64,000 nt of DNA from Schistosoma haematobium. Lineage: Eukaryota > Platyhelminthes > Trematoda > Strigeidida > Schistosomatidae. The notes below the pieces were generated by a model, which was given only the letters and a program-made list of their open reading frames with translations, was not told the DNA's origin and did not search any database. How positions within the stretch are numbered: position 1 is the stretch's first letter; every line of letters begins with the position of its first letter. Shown here piece after piece: positions 1-9,236 of the stretch. The translations under genes were made by a program, and so were the position numbers. Location of the stretch: positions 29,057,536 to 29,121,535 of the forward strand of contig NC_067198.1 in the NCBI RefSeq assembly GCF_000699445.3, given 5' to 3'.

Positions 1-111
1 CATGAACATGAAATGCAGCAATATCTCTTAACTGAAAGGTGATAAATTCTACCTAACACAATTCTTTTTTAACAGGCTTACTTTTATTGATCCGGGAGAG
101 CCTTCCAAATT

Positions 112-1240
112 GCTGCAGAAATGAGGAGATATAATCTAAAGGTGCTTGGGATCAGTGAAACACATTGGACGCAAGTTGGACAACAATGACTAACTTCAAG
201 AGAACTTCTGTTATACTCCGGCCATGAAGAAGAAAATGCTCCACATACACAAGGAGTTGCATTGATGCTGTCCAAAGAAGCACAAAATGCACTTATAGGA
301 TGGGAATCTCATGGACCAAGGATCATCAAAGCCTCCTTCAAAACAAAGAAAGAGGGCATTTCAATGAACATCATCCAATGCTATGCGCCTACCAACGACT
401 ACGATGAAGACGCTAAAGATCAATTCTACGATAGGCTGCAATCAATCATCGAGAAGTGCCCAACAAAGGACCTGACCATTCTGATGGGAGATTTCAATGC
501 CAAGGTTGGAACGGACAACACTGGATATGAAGACATCATGGGACGACACGGACTGGGAGAAAGGAACGAAAATGGTGAGAGATTTGCAAACCTATGTGCC
601 TTTAATAAACTGGTCATAGGCGGCACCATATTCCCACATAAACGCATACACAAAACCACATGGACTTCACCGGATAACTCTACACAAAACCAAATCGACC
701 ATATCTGCATCAACAAAAAGTTCAGGAGGACGATGGAGGACATGAGAACCAAGAGAGGAGCTGATATAGCATCAGATCATCACTTGCTGGTCGCCAAGAT
801 GAAATTGAAACTCAAGAAACACTGGACAACAGGGCGGACAATATCACAAAAGTTCAACACGGCCTTTCTTCGGGATACTGACAAACTCAACAAATTCAGG
901 ATATTCCTCAGCAATAAGTTCTAGGCCTTTCATGATCTACTCAATGGAGAAGGAACTAATATGGGGAGCAACTGGAAGGGGATCAAAGAGGCAATCACTT
1001 CAACATGCCATGAGGTTCTGGGCCACAAGAAGCACCATCACAAGGAATGGATCACTGTTGATACACTGGATAAGATTTAAGAAAGGAGGAACAAGAAAGC
1101 AGTAATCAATACCAGACGAACAAGAGCAGAGAAAACCAAGGTACAAGCTGAATACACAGAAGTAAACAAGCAAATGAAGAGGAGCATCAGAACTGACAAA
1201 CGTTAATATGTGGAAGATTTAGCAACGACAGCTAAAGCCG
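112..1240 (+). pseudogene. RTE LINE endonuclease domain, broken
   Basis: In frame from 112 the translation contains the APE/exonuclease III-like endonuclease signatures in order: LGISETHW near the start, YAPTND, GDFNAKVG, a GRHGLGERNENG segment, NQIDHI and SDHHLL. In active LINEs this domain nicks the target DNA to prime reverse transcription. Stops interrupt the frame at about 187 and 922, then again at about 1,078 and 1,204. The longest open part is 262-924. The linker after the domain ends near an EGNM motif, where the CR1 fragment begins. The RTE assignment rests on resemblance to SR2-like/BovB-like polyproteins and is from memory. Confidence 0.8.
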
Positions 1241-1264
1241 AAACAAACGTCCTGGAAGGAAATA

Positions 1265-1545
1265 TGGAAGTAATTATGGTTTAGAGCTTCAAAATGATCG
1301 AAGAACGAGGAATTTTCGCAGTTCAGAGAACTGCAACTAAGAAGGTACCCGAAATCGCAAGCCAGCCTTATGACGAGAGACTGGAATAACTAAATCTACT
1401 TCCTTTGTAATACAGGAATACTAGAAATGACTTGGTCACAGTTTAAAATCACTTGATCAGAAATTTGCTTTTTATATGCCCTCACCTTATCTTTCGAAAT
1501 AAAGAATTTGAGAGGACACTTCAGAACACTGTGTAGTATGTTTTA
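1265..1545 (+). pseudogene. CR1-like RT C-terminal fragment inside the RTE element
   Basis: A translation of this segment (with stops) reads VQRTATKKVPEIASQPY, then a leucine-rich LNLLPL, then YRNTRNDLVTV. It aligns with the C-terminal part of the intact CR1-like ORF at 58,986-60,325 (VQRTATKLVPGIAKLPY, LNLFPLSYRRTRGDLITV). The fragment starts directly after RTE sequence, and RTE sequence resumes after it. It could be an insertion with deletion of host element sequence, or a template-switch product formed during retrotransposition. The right arm carries the same junction. Confidence 0.75.
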
Positions 1546-1558
1546 GTAAGGGTGAAAT

Positions 1559-2745
1559 ATGTCAGTTATAATGTTGGTCTACTTGGGAACCCACCTACTG
1601 ATCATTGAGGAACAATCAATTGAATGGAATTCATCACTCTACATCAACTTCATTGACTACGAAAAAGCATTTGACAGCGTGGACAGAACAACACTATGGA
1701 AACTTCTTCGACACTACGGCGTGCCTCAGAAGATAGTCAATATCATACAGAACTCATATGATGGATTACACTGCAAAATCGTGCATGGAGGAGAGTTGAC
1801 AAAGTCGTTCGAAGGAAAGACCGGTGTCAGGCAAGGTTGCTTACTCTCACCCTTTCTCTTTCTTCTGGTGATCGACTGGATCATGAAGACGTCAACATCT
1901 GAAGGGCAACACGGGATACAGTGGACATCTAGGATGCAGTTAGACGATCTAGACTTCGCAGATGATCTGGCCTTTCTATCCCAAACGCAACAACAAATGC
2001 AGGAGAAGACGACCAGTGTAGTAGCAGCCTCAGCAGCAGTAGGTCTCAACATACACAAAGGGAAAAGCAAAATTCTCCGATACAACACAACATGCAACAA
2101 CCGAGTCACACTTGACGGAGAAGATTTGGAAGATGTAAAAACCTTTACATATTTGGGCAGCATCATCGATTAACACGGTGGATCTGATGCAGATGTGAAG
2201 GCGCGGATCGGCAAAGCAAGAACGGCATATTTACAACTTGGAAACATCTGGGACTCAAAGCAACTGTCAACCAATACCAAGGTCAGGATTTTCAATACAA
2301 ATGTCAAGACAGTTCTACTGTATGGGGCGGAAGCCTGGAGAACTACTAAAGCCATCATCCAGACGATACAGGTGTTTATTAACAGTTGTCTACGCAAAAT
2401 ACTTCGGATCCGTTGGCCGGACACTATTAGCAACAACCAACTGTGGGAGAGAACAAACCAGATCCCAGCGGAGGAGGAAATCAGGAAGAAGCGCTGGAAG
2501 TGGATAGGACACACATTGAGGAAAGCACCAAACTGAGTCACAAGACAAGCCCTCACATGGAATCCTCAAGGCCAAAGGAAAAGAGGAAGACCAAAGAACA
2601 CACTACGCCGGGAAATGGAAATAGACATGAGAAAAATGAACAATAATTGGATGGAACTAGAAAGGAAGGCCCAGGACAGAGTGGGTTGGAGAATGCTGGT
2701 CTGCGGCCTATGCTCCATTAGGAGTAACAGGCGTAAGTAAGTAAG
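1559..2745 (+). pseudogene. RTE LINE reverse transcriptase, partial and interrupted
   Basis: The open part 1,559-2,173 encodes RT palm motifs: FIDYEKAFDSVD (motif A), TGVRQGCLLSPFLF (motif B) and LDFADDLAFL (motif C, FADD catalytic pair). A TAA at 2,171 stops the frame; RT thumb sequence continues in the same frame through 2,536 ([26 protein letters not shown]) and then into the C-terminal RKRGRPK-type tail. The N-terminal third of RT is missing. Enzyme role: target-primed reverse transcription of LINE RNA. The copy is dead. The mirrored right-arm copy has one visible residue change near the start (V to A). Confidence 0.85.
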
Positions 2746-2758
2746 TACTTTTATTGAT

Positions 2759-3164
2759 AGGAAGATACCGAAATAGAAGAAAAACACATGATATACCTAT
2801 TGTGATGGTGAAACTATTGGTTACTTAGTGACCATCTTCATTCTTTGTTAATCGTTAATCAGATAAGCAACTCTGCTATTTGTTGGATATAAATCATAGC
2901 TCTCACTGTCTAAGATAGTCAGTCAGTTTCTTTGATAAGTTGTCCTCTTATGTGTATTCAATTGGAATTTGGCGGTTCGTTTAGCTATCAACAATACGAC
3001 ACTCGTATCTATGATGGCTAATTTAGTGCTTTGACTTAGTAAACACTCAGGAACTACATAATCAACTGACTAGCTTTGGTTTGAACATCCTGATAGCTTT
3101 AGTAAATATAAGACAATAAGAAGATTTAAACAACTAATACAAAACTGAATTTAATTCCACCCCA
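2759..3164. other. non-coding gap, no gene seen
   Basis: AT-rich sequence between the RTE 3' end and the Sm-alpha SINE. No open frame, splice-bounded exon or repeat is recognisable. It lies downstream of caspase exon B in that gene's orientation. Confidence 0.5.
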
Positions 3165-3470
3165 TTGCACAAGCCAGTGGCTATCTGGACTCAGTAGCTA
3201 GGTGAATAACGCGATGGCTTTTGAAGCGAATGGTATTGGGCTTAGGTCCTGGAGTGAGCATCAACTCTGGGATACAGGTACATCCAGCTGACGAGTCCAA
3301 ATACGACGAAACACATGTCCAGGATTCCACCGCTAGCCACCAAATATCTCTGCTTATAATGTCTGTGACTTAATGCAATATCGAGGCAATCCGCATAGGA
3401 CGCATATATGCTAAGAGACCGGTCAATTGCGGTCCTAAACATAAATTGAAAGATTCAAACGACAAGCACA
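3165..3470 (+). mobile_element. Sm-alpha-type SINE carrying a hammerhead motif
   Basis: The sequence starts with a tRNA-like leader (ctcagtagctaggtgaataa), has a degenerate second pol III box (gggcttaggtcctgg), then a hammerhead-like core, and ends near aaacgacaagc. Layout and wording match the schistosome Sm-alpha SINE family as I remember it, which is pol III transcribed and encodes a hammerhead ribozyme. It sits between caspase exon B and the RTE LINE. The right arm holds the mirror copy. A search against Sm-alpha consensus would settle the ends. Confidence 0.7.
3281..3330 (+). ncRNA. degenerate Sm-alpha hammerhead ribozyme
   Basis: Core boxes are visible: CTGACGA at 3,288-3,294, GTC/GAC stem II ends, GAAA at 3,308-3,311, and GTC at 3,317-3,319 before the expected cleavage site. 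The 3' strand of stem I reads cagg where pairing with ccag upstream needs ctgg. A single T-to-A change thus breaks the second stem I pair next to the cleavage site. Stem III is short. Probably impaired, but clearly descended from the active motif. Confidence 0.6.
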
Positions 3471-3795
3471 AAAATGAATGAAACAAGTGTGGTTCAAAAC
3501 TTACTAAACACACTTGTACTTGGTTATTGTGTCATAAAATAATAGATATGTACAACATCCTTTACAAAAGTCAGAATAGATTAAAGAATTGGTACGGTCA
3601 ACATAATCTTCAACTGTAAAGTGAGAAAAAGTTCTACTCCTTTTAAACTTCTGTAGTATCCTCACACGTATATATGGTTCAACACAACTTGTTCGGAGAA
3701 CTAACCAATATTTTCTCTAAAACCCCTAATTGTTTTCTAAAACCGTTACACATTAGTGTTCAGAAACTAGATTTACATAATTAAAAAGGACATAC

Positions 3796-3974
3796 TTGGA
3801 TAAAGAATAGTTTTGGCTTGCCTCTTAAATCCAAACATTGATCTCCACGAAATGGAGCGATGATACGATCCACGGGAATAGAACCATCTGTTGCGTATAT
3901 TAATCCACCCTCATCACCATGAGAAAGAATCACACAAGCGAAACAGTCATGGTCGCGTAGATTTTGTGTTGAGA
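3796..3974 (-). CDS. caspase p20 exon B (left-arm copy)
   Basis: A 179 nt exon on the minus strand, bounded by a splice acceptor (gtgtaattccag) and a donor (gtatgt). It encodes the second half of a caspase large subunit: DCFACVILSHGDEGG contains the SHG motif with the catalytic His, followed by IPVDRIIAPFRGDQC and LRGKPKLFFIQ. It stops exactly before the place where the active-site Cys motif (QACRG-type) is expected, so that Cys must lie in a further exon, which I do not find in the window. Phase fits exon A perfectly (1 nt + 2 nt codon). Caspases are cysteine proteases of apoptosis. The match resembles executioner caspases (caspase-3/7). Confidence 0.85.
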
Positions 3975-4454
3975 CTGGAATTACACAATTTTAATGAATA
4001 TGTGCATACATAAGTCATGGATAAAAGTGTAACAGTTAATAACCTTTACTATTTTAAAATATGAGTTTACTTGTAGTAGTAAAAGCTTGATTGAGTAAAA
4101 TGAAAAGCGTTTTTCATTTGTTTTGCGAAACGTATCTATACTTTAGTAATCAGACGTGTTCTTATTGATATCAATGGACTTCGTGTGATGTTAAAAACTG
4201 TTACTTTATACTAAGGTTTGTATGTCACAGTAAATGAAAAGCATCACTGTTTAAACCGAAATCTTCTAACTTGATGCTAACAGCTTTATTAATGTCATGG
4301 TAAACTGAAATCTGTAGTATTACAGAAAAAGAACATCTAACCGGTGTATATTCACCATACTATGATACACGGTATAGGGAAATCGGCAGAGAATGAGAAA
4401 AGATTATAGTCGCCGAACAAAATGTGACTTACAGGGTGAAAATAAATTTTGTTT
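3975..4454. other. caspase intron sequence, nothing recognised
   Basis: Start of the upstream flank of exon B, AT-rich, with no frame or repeat that I recognise. It is part of the intron of about 4.9 kb (3,975-8,857) that separates caspase exons B and A and that also contains a SINE-like repeat, a LINE, a second SINE-like copy and a (TA)n tract. Confidence 0.5.
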
Positions 4455-4940
4455 TCATATAATTATTTTCTATGTGAACACAAATATTGGTACAAAGATG
4501 CACCGAATACATACGCGCCACACAAGTCACTGCCCCTAAATGCCCTGGTAAGGCCGAGAGCGGGGTGGGCCCGCATTCCCTCTCGAAATGCTCTCACACG
4601 GTCACGCGTATACAGCCGCTGCCAGGGAAGTCCTACTCACTGCCTTCTCGTGGCGGGGGTGTTGTTTACGAAAATGAGAGGACGAAAAGCGAAGGTCCGG
4701 CGCTTTAACCGGATCCCAAACCACTGGTGTACATGGGCTCCAGTATCCTGAGGGAACAAATGGCGTATGAACCAATCGTTGGTCGGCGGCTACCATGGGA
4801 CTGCACCTCCTCACGATGCTCCACTGTCTTGTGGGTCAGACCTTTAGGTCAAAGGCTCGGGGTGTAGCCCCTAAGATACCCACCTGCTTCGGTCTGGTCA
4901 CTCGGGCAGTATCACAGCACACACAAATGATGAACAGTCT
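4455..4940 (-). mobile_element. SINE-like repeat, copy 1, full length with LINE-like tail
   Basis: Read on the minus strand the unit begins atttgtgtgtgctgtgatac and ends in ttgtgtggcgcgtatgtatt, then ttgtaccaatatttgtgtt and an A/T-rich tail. It is homologous to 8,205-8,595 and to 63,897-64,000. The 3' tail also matches the last 60 bases of the neighbouring LINE (8,137-8,200), although the bodies differ. Sharing a 3' tail with a LINE is how many SINEs recruit LINE machinery. I do not see convincing pol III boxes, so 'SINE-like' is an inference. Small ORFs across it are fortuitous. Confidence 0.6.
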
Positions 4941-4995
4941 ATACTTATGGAAACTACTTTTCTTGCTTCGACTAACAATCAAATGATTCAAATTA

Positions 4996-5052
4996 TCATT
5001 ATTATTACTATTCTTGTTATTATTATTACTATTATTATTAATTATTATTATT
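4996..5052. repeat. ATT-rich trinucleotide microsatellite
   Basis: Imperfect (ATT)n run between the SINE-like repeat and the LINE 5' end. Mirrored at about 48,585-48,640. Confidence 0.85.
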
Positions 5053-5186
5053 TACTACGTCATTTATTCACTCTCTTTTATTCCCACTCTGTGTATACTT
5101 ATTTTTTGACTTATACAGCAGCTCGTCTATGGTGGAAATTCGACTCTATCTAAACGTTCTCGAGTCACTGTCCGGTTGAAAATTGT

Positions 5187-6359
5187 ATGTTACCACCGAA
5201 TATGAGTACTGAAGCAGTTTTTCTGAAACCACGTGTACCATTCAAACTGGCTGCCTTCAACGTTCGCACACTTATGCAGGTCGGACAATAGATAGGGCTG
5301 GCTATGTCCCTGGAAAGTCTTAATATCGATGTTTGTTGTCTATCCGAGACCCGTATTCAAGACTTTGGTGAAGTACTACAAATTCGCTCTCCATCTATCG
5401 CTTCAAAAAGCTTGTTTTACGTGCGTTTATCCGGGGACCCTGTGGCATCTTCGTCTGGTCTTGCTGGCGTTGGTGTTGCACTAAGCGCTAGAGCTGAGGC
5501 AGCATTAATCGATTGGATCCCCACTAACAGTCGGTTATGTGCTGTTAGATTAGAAAGTTCCATCAAAGTGAGAAGAAATCGGCGTGAGAAACGATGTATT
5601 TTCGTCATCTCCGCCTATGCCCCGACAGATTGCAGCCCGGATGCAGTCAAGGATGAATTCTATCACCAATTATCTGTTCTTCTCCAGAAAGTGCGTTCGA
5701 CAGATATTGTAGTACTAGCCGGAGACTTGAATGCTCAGGTCGGGCGTCTAGGCACAGAAGAGAGTCGTTTAGGTGACCGATGGGGACTTGTTGATCGCAG
5801 GACAGATAACGGGGACCGTCTACTGCAACTGTGCACAGACCACAACCTGTTTCTGGTTAGCATTAACTTTCGGCACAGTCATCGCCGACGTTCCACCTGG
5901 CGTCCTCCCTCTGCATCTCAAGCCTGGACTCAGATTGATCACATCGCGATCAGCTACCACTGGCGTGGTTGTGTACAAGACTGCCGCTCCTTTTGGAGTA
6001 CCTATCTGGGCTCTGACCATGCCCTGGTCTGCGCCAATCTTACCTTACTTTTCAGTGGACAACGAAGTGACCGCCATCAAAGGATTGATGTTAGCAATCT
6101 GGTTGCAACTTCTGTTGCTAGTGTTTATCGAACCGAGCTAGCTTCTAGGCTGGCTACCATCCCACCGAAAAGTATAGATGAGCATTGGTCGCAATTGCAT
6201 GACGCCATGAAAATGGCGAGTAAAGCCGCTTGCGGCTTCGCGAAACGTCCCGCTTATAAGCACTGGGTTTCTTCAGGCTCCTTACAACTCATTGAAGCCC
6301 GTCGGTCTACTCCGGGTGACCGTGAGTTTGACCACAAACGAAGGATGTTACTTAAGTGA
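5187..6359 (+). pseudogene. LINE APE endonuclease, one in-frame stop
   Basis: The ATG at 5,187 opens MLPPNMSTEAVFLKPRVPFK and the strongly conserved FNVRTL segment. An in-frame TAG at 5,287 then interrupts it. The longest open part starts at 5,304 and encodes CCLSETRI, ISAYAPTD, VLAGDLNAQVG, QIDHIAIS and LGSDHALV, which are the metal-binding and catalytic signatures of LINE APE endonucleases. A stop at 6,357 ends the domain, where the linker should continue (EQGNKK remains visible just after). Mirrored at 47,277-48,449. Confidence 0.85.
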
Positions 6360-6890
6360 TGTGAACAGGGGAACAAGAAGCCCTGACAAACTACGAAAGC
6401 TATTTTTCGGGACGTTATTTCATTTTATTCAAAGCTTGTAAAACACTGACATTTATTTTTGTCCCTATTTTATTCTACAGAACATGAGCTTTCGTTCGAT
6501 GTATCATTCATTGCCATACCCCTTTTTGTTCCGAAGCTATTGTAATTTAAACATAATATTTTGCACCTTATTTCCTACTCTAATTCCCAGTTTTGGATAT
6601 AATTGTATTTTCCCAAATTATTGCACGTTGTGGTCGGGTAAATCACCTATTTATTCATGTACCTTTTGCACTAATCTGAATTCAGAGATTTCACAGGAAA
6701 TCAATATATCGGAATAGAGTGAATAGTGTTCCAGTTGTCTTGCCTTCTCTCATTACCGTGCTTGTCAGCCAATCAGGTGGTAGAATAGTTTTCTTCTCTC
6801 TACCCCGCCTCAAACTCAAGCGCACTAACCTCAAGGTTAAACCGATCAGCCTATTGCGTCAAGGTCTTAATGTAGAGTAGACAGATCAAG
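6360..6890. other. unidentified sequence splitting the LINE between EN and RT
   Basis: After a few codons of LINE linker, about 480 bp of AT-rich sequence follows that does not read as LINE protein in any frame. It contains a 77-codon ORF at 6,484-6,717 with no recognisable domain. RT coding resumes at about 6,906. An old insertion combined with a deletion of LINE sequence is the simplest reading. Confidence 0.5.
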
Positions 6891-6905
6891 GTCATAACAG
6901 TAAGG

Positions 6906-7900
6906 AAATCGAGAAAAGCTTGCGTAAGGACCAAGAAGATGGTGGTGACTTTCTGACTAAGGAACTGACGACGTTGTTTACAAAGGTCTGGGAACTAAAG
7001 AGTGTACCAACGTCATGGAATGAGTCGATAGTTGTCCCTATCTTTAAAAAGGGTTCACGTCGTTCCTTTAATAACTATCGGGGGTAAGTCTACTACGATT
7101 CGTTGGACAGGACTGTTCTCTGGGATTGTCTATTGAAGAACGGTGTGCCTGAGAAGTTTATTAACATCCTAAAGGCCCTATGTACAAACACCTCAGGCAG
7201 AGTGAGGGCATACAACCACCTCTCTCCATTGTTCCACTCAAGCAATGGGGTTAGACAGGGTTGCCCAATCTCACCATTCCTCTTCAACTTTGCTTTCAAC
7301 GACGTCCTGGAAACAGCTCTGATGGATGTAAGTAATGGCGGTGTGGACCTGTTGCCTGGAGAAAGACTTCTCGACCTTGAGTATGCGGACGATATTGTCT
7401 TACTGTGCGGTAATGCCCAAGCCATGCAATCCGCACTTAATCAGTTGGCAATCAATGTCCATAGGTATGGTATGTGCTTTGCACCTTCGAGATGCAAAGT
7501 ACTTCTACAAGACTCGCAGGATCCTAATCCTGTACTCACTCTGGATGGCGAGCAGATAGAAGTAGTCGAGAAGTTCGTGTATCTGGGTAGCTGCATAAGT
7601 GCTGATGGTGGCGTGAGTGATAAGATCAATGCACGTACAGTGAAAGCCAGAGCGACTTATGCCAATCTGGGCCATCTTTGGCGCCTTCGTGATGTTAGTC
7701 TGGCTGTAAAAGGTCGGATCTACAACGCGTCGGTGAGAGCAGTTTTGCTCTATGCTTGTGAAACCTGGCCTCTCCGAGTTGAGGATGTTAGATGACTCTC
7801 TGCGTTTGATCATCACTGTCTCCGAAGGATTGCTGACATCCAGTGGCAACACCATGTTAGTAATGTAGAGGTTCGGGATCGTGTGTTCGGGCGCAGAGAC
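6906..7900 (+). pseudogene. LINE reverse transcriptase, internal deletion
   Basis: Fragments in order: FLTKELTTLFTKVWELKSVP with VVPIFKKGSRRSFNNYRG (6,950-7,085), then a jump to SLDRTVLWDCLLKNGVPEKF (a deletion removes the sequence between), NGVRQGCPISPFLFNFAFND, LDLEYADDIVLL (catalytic YADD), FVYLGSCIS, and LLYACETWPLR ending in TGA at 7,793. Thumb sequence resumes downstream (LRRIADIQWQHHVSN). The segment 7,609-7,690 differs from the right arm at around ten bases, unlike everything around it. Confidence 0.85.
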
Positions 7901-8204
7901 GTTATCAGATATGGCTCAGAATATAAGCCAGTGGCGATCTTGCTGTAACCTTCTTTGATTTTCTTCATGAAAAAGTGGTTGTATCTTTCTAAACTGAAAG
8001 ATTTCTTCTGGCTGTACCTTTCCGTCTCCCCATTATTATTACACTACCTGACACTAACCTGGTCGTTATTCTTCTTCTTCCTTTTTTTCTTTTACGCTCC
8101 TTACCATCCTTTTTTTCTCTTCCCATTGTGATTGTTTTGTGTGGCGCATATATATTTGGTGACTCCTTGTACCAATATTTATGTTTTCAAATAAATAAAC
8201 ATAA

Positions 8205-8595
8205 GTCACTTGATTTGTGTGGGCTATGATACTGCACGGGTGACCAAACTGAAGCAGATCGTTTTCTTAGGGGGCCACACCCGGAGCCTTTAACCTAAAG
8301 GTCTGATCTACAAGGTAGTGGAGCAACGTCAGGAGATGCCGGTAACTAACAATTGGTTCATATGCCATTTGTTTCTTCAGGATTTTGGAGCCCATGTAGA
8401 CCATCGGTTTGGAATCAGGGTTTTCCAACTCTTCTAGATGGACTCTCCATGGCCACCAACCGGTTAAAGCGCCGGACATTCGCTTTTCCTCCTCTCAATT
8501 TCGTAAACAATAGTAATGCCGCAAGAAACCAGCGAGTAGGGCTTCCTTGGCAGTGGCTATATACGCGTGGCCATGCGTGAGCATTAGCGGAGCAG
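8205..8595 (+). mobile_element. SINE-like repeat, copy 2, 3'-truncated
   Basis: Homologous to 4,940-4,455 on the opposite strand, starting gatttgtgtgggctatgatac and including ggttaaagcgccgga and the acgcgtggccatgcgtgagc region. It lacks the distal quarter and the LINE-like tail. It abuts the 3' end of the LINE at 8,204, so LINE tail and SINE-like head lie directly next to each other. Confidence 0.6.
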
Positions 8596-8640
8596 TCTGT
8601 ATTTTGATATAACTGATGTAGTGAAATTGTTGTAAGGATA

Positions 8641-8643
<3 letters not shown>

Positions 8644-8684
<41 letters not shown>
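8644..8684. repeat. (TA)n microsatellite
   Basis: About 41 bp of alternating TA. The right-arm counterpart (44,956-44,993) is about 6 bp shorter, one of the few length differences between arms. Confidence 0.95.
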
Positions 8685-8686
<2 letters not shown>

Positions 8687-8857
8687 CGAAGTCTTTCCGC
8701 CAGTTTTTTTGCTTACATTTAAAATGGGACGAAACATTTGCTCAAGTGAAACTAGAAGGCTCTGAAAATTACTAACAGATTATACAAAATCTCTACAAAA
8801 CCGCCCAAGTAAATATATTTTACACCTTATATAAACTAGACAATCCACACAACTTAC

Positions 8858-9236
8858 TTGTTCGGATTAAAGAAAATAAACTTTCGGATGTCGGATTTGA
8901 ATGCACTATGACCCTAAAGTCGAGGCTCGTAAAAGCTCTCTTAATATTTTGTATATCAACCAAAGAACCATTTCTTGGTGGCAAACAAAGTATCGGATCA
9001 AATTTATCAACTGAAAAACAACACACAGTCCACGCTCAGCACCATCTGTGCGGTAGACATACGAAGAAGGACTCTTTTCTGAAGGTATGCTGAAAACCGG
9101 TAATAAAGAAGTACACGAAACAGAACACTTTAGTGAACTGCTCCAGGTCTTATTATTAGGTTTGTTTTGCGGGCTATCACAACTTAAACTTGATCTTATT
9201 TGTGTTGAAGAATTTTCTTCTACGAGCGACAAATTT
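8858..9236 (-). CDS. caspase p20 exon A (left-arm copy), with a 1-base frame break
   Basis: A 379 nt minus-strand exon between an acceptor (gttaatgttttag) and a donor (gtaagt). The first part is a low-complexity Ser-rich stretch, then YVYRTDGAERGLCVVF, the typical start of a caspase p20 domain. The frame then slips: the continuation SVDKFDP, with VDIQNIKRAFTSLDFRVIVH and SESLFSLIRT, is in another frame. One extra T in the T5 run at the join would restore it. The second part matches the DxxNLxxxFxxLGF-type caspase core. Either a real pseudogene lesion or a homopolymer consensus error; both arms share it. The exon end phase (1) fits exon B. Confidence 0.75.

Larger units (their letters stand above)
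92..2746 (+). mobile_element. 5'-truncated RTE-type LINE with 12 bp target-site duplication
   Basis: The same 12 bp, acttttattgat, flanks the element at 80-91 and 2,747-2,758. This fixes both ends as one insertion event. The interior reads as an APE-type endonuclease followed by an RTE-type reverse transcriptase. It ends in a short GTAA tandem tail (about 2,733-2,746), as is common for RTE elements. The middle of the polyprotein (end of the linker and start of RT) is missing and replaced by about 280 bp of a different LINE, a CR1-like RT C-terminus. Several stop codons make the copy inactive. Confidence 0.85.
5187..8204 (+). mobile_element. second LINE family (APE endonuclease + RT), decayed
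   Basis: Runs from an ATG at 5,187 to an A/T-rich 3' end (ttcaaataaataaac) near 8,204. The coding part has an APE endonuclease at 5,187-6,359 and RT from about 6,906, with unrelated sequence between them and internal deletions. The RT (RQGCPISPFLF, YADD) differs clearly from the RTE copies at 1,559 and 39,499 and from the CR1-like ORF at 58,986. I do not assign a clade. It lies in the large caspase intron in both arms, so it inserted before the arms were duplicated. Confidence 0.8.
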
